NCBI GenBank assembly: GCA_025403435.1
Contig: CM046340.1
Location: forward strand, 11,414,091-11,478,090
DNA length: 64,000 bases
Direction of reading: 5' to 3'
Source: Artocarpus heterophyllus
Taxonomy: Eukaryota > Streptophyta > Magnoliopsida > Rosales > Moraceae
Of the stretch, positions 58,050 through 64,000 are shown piece after piece. A program made the translations under genes and the position numbers. The notes beneath the pieces were generated by a model. It worked only from the letters and a program-made list of their open reading frames with translations. It was not told the DNA's origin and did no database searches. Each line of letters begins with the position of its first letter. Position 1 is the stretch's first letter.

Positions 58050-59080
58050 AGAAAAACAGTTAAATAGTTCTTGTCGCTGTTCTTTAGGAATCAGCTGGGT
58101 TTCCCTTTGTTGTTTGCTTATACTTTTCTTTTCTTTCTTTTTCTTTTTATTTGTCGGATTATGCAATGGGAGTAACCTCCATTTTTCCCTTCGACCCTCC
58201 CTGATCTTGGTAAATGCGTGATTTTTAATCCTTTCTTTGTTTTTTTTTTTTTTTTTGTCCTCACAATGGTGCTAAATTGCATTGATGAGCGCACCACCCT
58301 CGCTTAAAGTCAGCCGACCTTGCAAGCTCCATGTTTGAATTAGAGAACTATGGGGAAAGGTTAATTTATGGGGTTTTTTTTTTTTTTTAGCACTTTTAGC
58401 CTGAATTATGGCAAGTCATCACTTAAATTTTTAGTTGTGATAAATCACCTTTTGAATTTGATAGAAGGTCGTAGAGGGCACTCAAATTGATAAATGAGGT
58501 TAAATTTGGAAGAATAGGTTCCCATATTTGTGATATGACGTGTTCCAATTGTCATATATAAAATTTTGATGTCTTTCTTCAAACAAGCTCAATAAAGTGT
58601 AGGAAGGTGTTCATGTCCAATTTTTGAATGTCGTTACTGATTTGATGGACATTTTGCAATGGTTTATTAAATACAAAGCATGGTTTCTAAATTAAAGTGT
58701 AACAAGTAACTTATTTGAAATTTTCTAATGTAAATGTATCAATTTTTTTTTTTTTTTGGAATTTGGAAGTGAGAAATTTCAACTTTGCACCTCATATTTA
58801 CATTATATTTTGTTACAAGCACTCGAATATATATTTTTTTATTTATTTGGAAAAATATTCTCTCTTTTTTAGGAAAAAAAAATCTTCTCCTTGTAAATTA
58901 AAAAATAAACCCTAATATTTTGTCCCTTTTTTCTAGACAAGTATACTCTAGAGTACAAATTCAGCTTCTATTTTAGTCATACATATATATATATTTATAT
59001 TTATATATTACATATATTAAAGGACATAATTTTCAGTCAAAAAATTATATATGTTAGTCTTTTAAAAATTTAAAGGCAAA
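58050..59080. other. intergenic DNA upstream of the GDSL gene
   Basis: T-rich, with homopolymers near 58240-58257 and 58375-58391. No gene recognised; the frame at 58715-58915 is low complexity. Confidence 0.45.
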
Positions 59081-59085
59081 AATTA

Positions 59086-60180
59086 CACTACTATAAATCA
59101 AAGATTAAACACTGCCTCTTTAACAATGTTTTACAAAAAACCGTCGTCTAATTGTTTAAAAAGCACGACACAAGAAGTTCCATGTTTCGAAATTTGTACG
59201 AGAGCATTAGATGATGGTTTTCTAGAAACACTTGTCCAAAGTACTAGGTGTCATCTAATGTTCTTAAATAACAAGTAGGATTTTTCTCGCTTCTTTTTCA
59301 AAAAAAAAAATTAAATTTTTCCATCCCTTCCTTAAATTTCAAACACTCTCTTCCATTTGATTTTATTTAATTTATAAACTCTAAAGTTTTTCTTTTCAAT
59401 CTCTATCTTCTCTAAGTTTTCTCTGTCTCTCTCTTTCTCACCTCCTAACTTTCTCTTTAATTTAATACTCCAAACACTTAACCTTTTTTCTCCAAATTCT
59501 ATCTTTCATCTCTTCTAAACTCTTCACTTCCTCAACCACCGCCACAAAGATCCTCATAACCATGTCCTTGAATCGTCGACTATTGTGATTCTGTCATATT
59601 TGTCAGCGTCACTATCGCCGCTACCACCACCCCATTCAATACCAAAATTTAGGTACTTTGCTTTAAATATATATATATATATATACATATATATAGTTTT
59701 AAGCTGAGCATCGCGTTGTTGGGCACCAAAATTTAAGTTGTCTTGGTTTGGATTTATAGTTTTTCTTTGTATTTGATTAAGTTTTTTTTTTTTTTTTTGG
59801 TTATTAGATTTTGTAGAGAAACTTTATTTAGGGTTTTAGAAATAAATATGTTAAATACATATTGATTATATATGACAAAGGTAATTTTTAGCATATGTCT
59901 TTGAAAATTGTTATGTATAAATTAATGAGACATGAATTAAGGCTATTAAAGAAGATGACGTAAATTTATGAATAATAACTTAAAGAAATTGTTCTTTAAG
60001 AAGAAATAATTTCAACGATCTTTTATTGCTACTAAAGGCACAATAGACGAAGGTTTCTAACAAAAAACGGTCATCTAATGTGCATTCACGTAGGTATTAG
60101 ATGATTGTTTTCTTTGGAAACCATCATCTACTATAAATAAATTACGTCCAATGTAGACGACGATCAAAAATCATTGTGCA
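59086..60180. mobile_element. candidate non-autonomous CACTA-like element
   Basis: It starts CACTACTATAAATCA. Copies of 'ttagatgatggttttct' in both orientations cluster at both ends (59135-59265 and 60035-60175), with a 770-bp unrelated middle (59270-60030). Terminal CACTA plus subterminal motifs in both directions is the layout of En/Spm-type elements. I cannot find the matching TAGTG end or a 3-bp target duplication, so the class is tentative. It encodes no transposase. Confidence 0.45.
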
Positions 60181-60299
60181 AAGTAGATCACATATTAAGA
60201 TGCTCATTTAATGATCAAACAAAAGGTGTTTGGTAAGTCCTTTAAGAACAAAAAACAAAAAGCTTGTTGAATAAAAAAGTTTTTAAAAAAAACATTTCT

Positions 60300-60800
60300 T
60301 GATTGATAGGTTTGGACAAATAACAAGGTTGGTTGATGAGCTAGGACTGACACTAGAGCTAAGTCGGTAGGTCGGCATCGTCACTAGGGTCACCTTGACA
60401 TGCCAAGATAGACATCGAAGTCAAACAAATATGTTAAAACCCATGATAAGGTCGACCTGATGGGCTGAAACCAATGCAATGGTCGAGTTGCTGTGCTAGG
60501 ACTGAAGGGCAAGAATGGACCTAAGCCTAGGGTCCAACTTGTTGGCCTAAGGCCGACGTTAGTCCAAACCGACTTTGATACCTATCATAGCCTAACCTAG
60601 CATCAGTTCCAACCTATCAAATTAACCCTAATGCCACTCCTAACTTGTTGCTCAACTCTAGTGTCGATTTATCTCATTAACCACATGTTGGTGCCGAACT
60701 TGTGTTGTCATCCCAATTGCAACATAGAACTCAACAAGTTAGTCCAACCATGATTTAGAGTTGGACCGAAACCAAGTTTGGTTTCATGAACATGCTCAAT
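60300..60800. repeat. degenerate minisatellite with orientation switch
   Basis: Themes 'gctaggactgacactagagct' and 'gtcgacctgatgggctga' recur on the plus strand in 60320-60560. From about 60590 the reverse-complement themes appear ('agcctaacctagcatcagt', 'caactctagtgtcg'). No reading frame. Confidence 0.5.
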
Positions 60801-62390
60801 CTCGTATCTTGGGTCTAGTCTAGACCCGAACATATATGTATAATTTATTATATATGACTATACACTCGTATAAATTTTCTATATTAAGACTTGTTTTTGA
60901 AAGAATATTTGTTTTTTTTTTTCAAAATTATGTTCTCAAAAAAGTTCAGTTTAGTGAAAGTCAAAGGGCACATTTAGTGGGGGAAAAAAGTAACTAGGAG
61001 AAACGAGTCATTTTATTCAGCCAGGACTGATTAGCTTCTTTTTCCATTGTCAGATAAAAGTGAGTTAAAGGCCCAGTATGATGTAATTTAAGCAAACTTC
61101 AAGATTTTGAAATGATGAAATGTGCAAAGAAGTAATTATATAGGTAATTAAATCACAAACAAACATTTATAAATTAATAAGTAAAAGGTGAGATGACCTA
61201 GTCCAATTAAATTCTTAGGTCACAAACCATTGATATATCTTATATCGAACATATTTACAGTGCCTTAGTTGTTCACTCACGTTGCGGAGCGCCCTGATCG
61301 AGGTTTAGAGCCCTGCCCTCAAGGTTATACTTTATGTAACCTAATCTCTATGGCTACTTAAAACCGACCATTGGAAGCCATACATCCTTGGTGGTGTTTG
61401 AAAATCATTGGTGCTTGGAACTTCTTATTTCAAGTCTAAATTATAGTTTCAAACCTATTTTCCAAAATATAAAACAATCATATTTACATACATATATACT
61501 TTTCACAAATCATGACAATATGGGGAAAACACATTTCATAAATAACTTGTTGGAAACATACTCATCTCAAGGTAATACAATTTGGCCAAAACAAAACAAC
61601 ATAATTCAAAACAAGGCTGCCAATAAAGGGCTTAGAAATCCTATGTTTTTAGCAACGTCACACATTGATGACTCCTAAACTTTACAATCCAATCCCACAT
61701 TCATGTAAGCTCTTATTGCTCCCTAACCTTAACAGTTTCCAATAAGGTCAACGGACATCCAAATTAAGAACAAATTGAACCATAAATTTGTATTATGTAC
61801 AAAACTAGTTTTAGTGTGCCTTTTATGTTCAAAATAATTATAAAACTTGAATTGGTCTTCTAAAGACTTTAAAACACAAAAACAAAGGTTTTTGAAGTGT
61901 TTTTACATTATGGGACACAAAGGAGTTAAACCAGAGCAAGCCAGAAGGCTTAATGGACTCGGAAGAAAGGTGGCAGCAACCAAGACTACCACTCTAGTCA
62001 ACCGGCCTCTAAAGGGGCGGTCAACCGCCGTGCCCAGAATAAGGCTTTTGCCCAATCCCCTCCTTCATGACCAGCTTCAAACCTAACTCAAAATTTCCAC
62101 CATAAATCAGTTTCTAGTGATCAAACTCAGTCCAAAACACTTCATAAATCATGTTATGACATAGCTACTACATATGCAAAAGTGTTGTCTGCAACAATTC
62201 AATTTCAATTCCATCTCTTTTCTGAAGTGACATAACGTATTGAGATCTCTTTGTTAACATCATTTTCAGGTACTTAAATCTCTTATGGGGTTATTTCTTT
62301 AGCTATGTTAATTTTTTTATATATTACACGCTTCATGAACATTAATAACATTGGAATGTTAACTGGCTTATTATTTAGCTCCTTTTTATT
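60801..62390. other. intergenic DNA, possible LTR remnants
   Basis: Nothing recognisable as a gene. GC-richer islands at 61270-61320 and 61920-62080 look like decayed LTR sequence but have no pairing partner in this window. Confidence 0.4.
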
Positions 62391-62399
62391 TCTTACATT

Positions 62400-62705
62400 G
62401 GGGTAAGGGTTGGGATTTGAGACCAGGGTCGAGATTAAAAGTCAAGATCGGGATTTGTGGTCGGGGTCGGGACTTGAAATCGAGGTAGGGGTCAAGATTC
62501 GAGATTGAGGTCAAAATTCAAGGACAGGGTATGAGTCAGGATTATAGACTAGGGTTAAGGTTAGGGTAAGGATTCGAGGCAAAGATTAAGGTAGGGTTGG
62601 GTTCCTTGACCTTGACCCCAACCCAAACCCAGTCCTAAATCCTAACCCCGACTCTGACCCCAGTCCCATATTGACCTCGAATCACAATCCTGACCCCAAT
62701 CCTTC
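62400..62705. repeat. G-rich to C-rich strand-switching minisatellite
   Basis: From 62400 to about 62605 the plus strand is a degenerate series of 'ggtcgggattcgag(a/g)' units, with a 'agggttaaggttagggtaagg' patch at about 62553-62573. From about 62608 to 62705 it becomes the complement ('gaccccaacccaaacccag', 'cctaaccccgactctgacccc'). The whole is an imperfect inverted repeat of a short degenerate unit. The patch resembles telomeric (TTTAGGG) sequence only loosely. Confidence 0.7.
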
Positions 62706-62724
62706 TTGATATTATAGAAGAAAA

Positions 62725-63055
62725 AAAGGACCTAAATCGAAGTCTATCAAAAAATGTTGATGTAGAAATGATTGGCTAAAATGGAAAATTGCAATCTAGG
62801 TAGAATAAAATTCACTTGAAAAATGTCGTTTTTAGGCCTGTTGTACAAACTCCTGACAGAGTAAAATCTGTAGTCTATAAGTGGGTATTTATGTAAAAAC
62901 GTAATGAGAAAAATAAAATTGTCAGATATAAAGCACGACTTATAGCATAAAGCTTCTTGCAAAAACCTAGTATTGATTATGCGGAGACATATTCTCTAGT
63001 GGTAGATGCAAATACGTTTAGATTTTTATTCTCCTGGCAATTTCAGAAAGACTTC
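62725..63055 (+). pseudogene. copia reverse transcriptase fragment
   Basis: Plus strand: VVYKWVFM, RNEKNKIVRYKARLIA, PSIDYAETYSLVVDANTF and RFLF match the start of the copia RT domain (KWVF, VRYKARLVA, YxETFSPVV). It has stops and lacks the catalytic YVDD part. It is from a different copia lineage than copia 2, and is cut at about 63055 by LTR sequence in the other orientation. Confidence 0.75.
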
Positions 63056-64000
63056 ATACAAAATTAATTCAACCGATAAACAGACATGAATTATCTGATC
63101 CTATCGAATTTTCAACCAATCTGATAATTTAACACAGGTCATCAATTATTAGAAAAGCACGCCATAACGTTATAGGAATTTTGTGAGTTAGCAAAGGAGA
63201 CCAGATAGACCTATGTAGTTCAAGCTCTCGATAATTATGAAACTCAATATCTCAGATGTACATTTCGTAATTATCAACTCTAATGCTACTCCACTAAAAG
63301 CTCAAAGCTACACTCTCAAACTATGAATCCTATAGAGCTAAGTCTCCATGATATATCATAATGTATCATGTCCCCATAGGATTATCCATAATCGGCTTAA
63401 GAATAAATTTTGTCTTACCTTCCTGATTTTTTTTATCTTACGTTCTATTATCTCACCATTGGAAAACTTACCATCTTACCATCTAAAGACAGTATACTAT
63501 TTGGTTACACCTCTGTATCTAAATGGTTAAGCGCTCCAGTTTTTTAATTACAAATAATGCATATAAGAGGATATCAACTACTCTTAAAGAGGAGCTATGG
63601 ATTCCATATCTATGAATAATATGTCTACGCTATTAAAAGGCATGCCTCCAACGTACCGACATAAGTACCACTATTAAAATGTAGTTGTTACCCTTTGATA
63701 CATCAAAAGATATAAGTCAAGACAACGAGCCCATTATTCACCTCAGGATTAAGATACAATACATATGATTGTCTAAAGTGAATCGATTTGCTGAGACAGA
63801 ATTATTAGTCCAAATCAATTCACTTTATGTCCCGATCCAAACATATCATCACCTATGACAATATACCAATGTTTCTATTCATGGACTCCATCTCTGATGG
63901 CCAAGACAAACCATGTCCTCTTAGGGATATAGACAACATAACAATCCTTGCATGAATAAAGCGCCCAACTTCATTCCCTATATTACGAAACTATAATTTA
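63056..64000 (-). mobile_element. LTR family S copy 3 (truncated, runs off the window)
   Basis: It aligns with about 37255-38190 of solo LTR copy 2, in the same orientation, with more differences. It lacks the promoter side (TATA and R/U5) and abuts the RT fragment, so it is a broken piece; the window ends before its outer TG. Confidence 0.85.

Noticed and set aside
62550..62575. Interstitial telomere-like patch
   Set aside because: Units are not TTTAGGG; they fit the local degenerate G-rich minisatellite better.

Overview
This is a nuclear window from a flowering plant, most likely a eudicot. The evidence is AT-rich DNA, spliced genes with GT/AG introns, plant-only families (PADRE/DUF4228, a GLIP6-like GDSL esterase, F-box/FBA relatives) and nested Ty1/copia and Ty3/gypsy retrotransposons with plant initiator-tRNA primer sites. 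I cannot name the species. Only three genes look intact: a ten-exon MAF1 repressor of RNA polymerase III (5305-7939, +), a single-exon PADRE protein (47085-47648, -) and a four-exon GDSL esterase/lipase (51720-57828, -).

Layout. 1-4.9 kb is AT-rich, with a candidate old gypsy LTR. 4.9-7.9 kb is MAF1, with site II and telo-box motifs upstream. 10.2-17.1 kb holds two decayed F-box genes in inverted orientation. 18.4-30.1 kb is a copia element (330-bp LTRs, minus sense) whose middle is replaced by a Tat-like gypsy remnant; that remnant carries a 63-65 bp tandem array, an antisense accessory reading frame, a 2-kb solo LTR and a further nested fragment. 35.4-44.5 kb is a second copia element (468-bp LTRs, minus sense, perfect target duplication) interrupted by a second, inverted copy of the same 2-kb solo LTR. 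47-58 kb holds the two minus-strand genes. 58-64 kb is repeat-rich: a CACTA-like element, strand-switching minisatellites, a copia RT scrap and a third, truncated copy of the 2-kb LTR.

Most unusual feature. Intron 5 of MAF1 contains a sequence that folds as a class II tRNA (6284-6366): all four main stems pair, it has a long variable arm, a near-consensus A box, a B-box core, and a T7 run ten bases downstream. Just upstream lies an 11-bp perfect hairpin. Because MAF1 represses the polymerase that transcribes tRNA genes, a Pol III-like module in its own intron is a good candidate for feedback control, either as a transcription unit or as a tRNA-mimic cassette exon that would add a premature stop. 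The structure is read from the sequence; the function is inference.

The mobile DNA can be ordered by nesting and target duplications: copia 1, then the Tat-like sequence, then the solo LTR and a fragment inside it; copia 2, then a solo LTR inside it. Apart from the three intact genes, almost every long reading frame in the window is transposon debris or a shadow.
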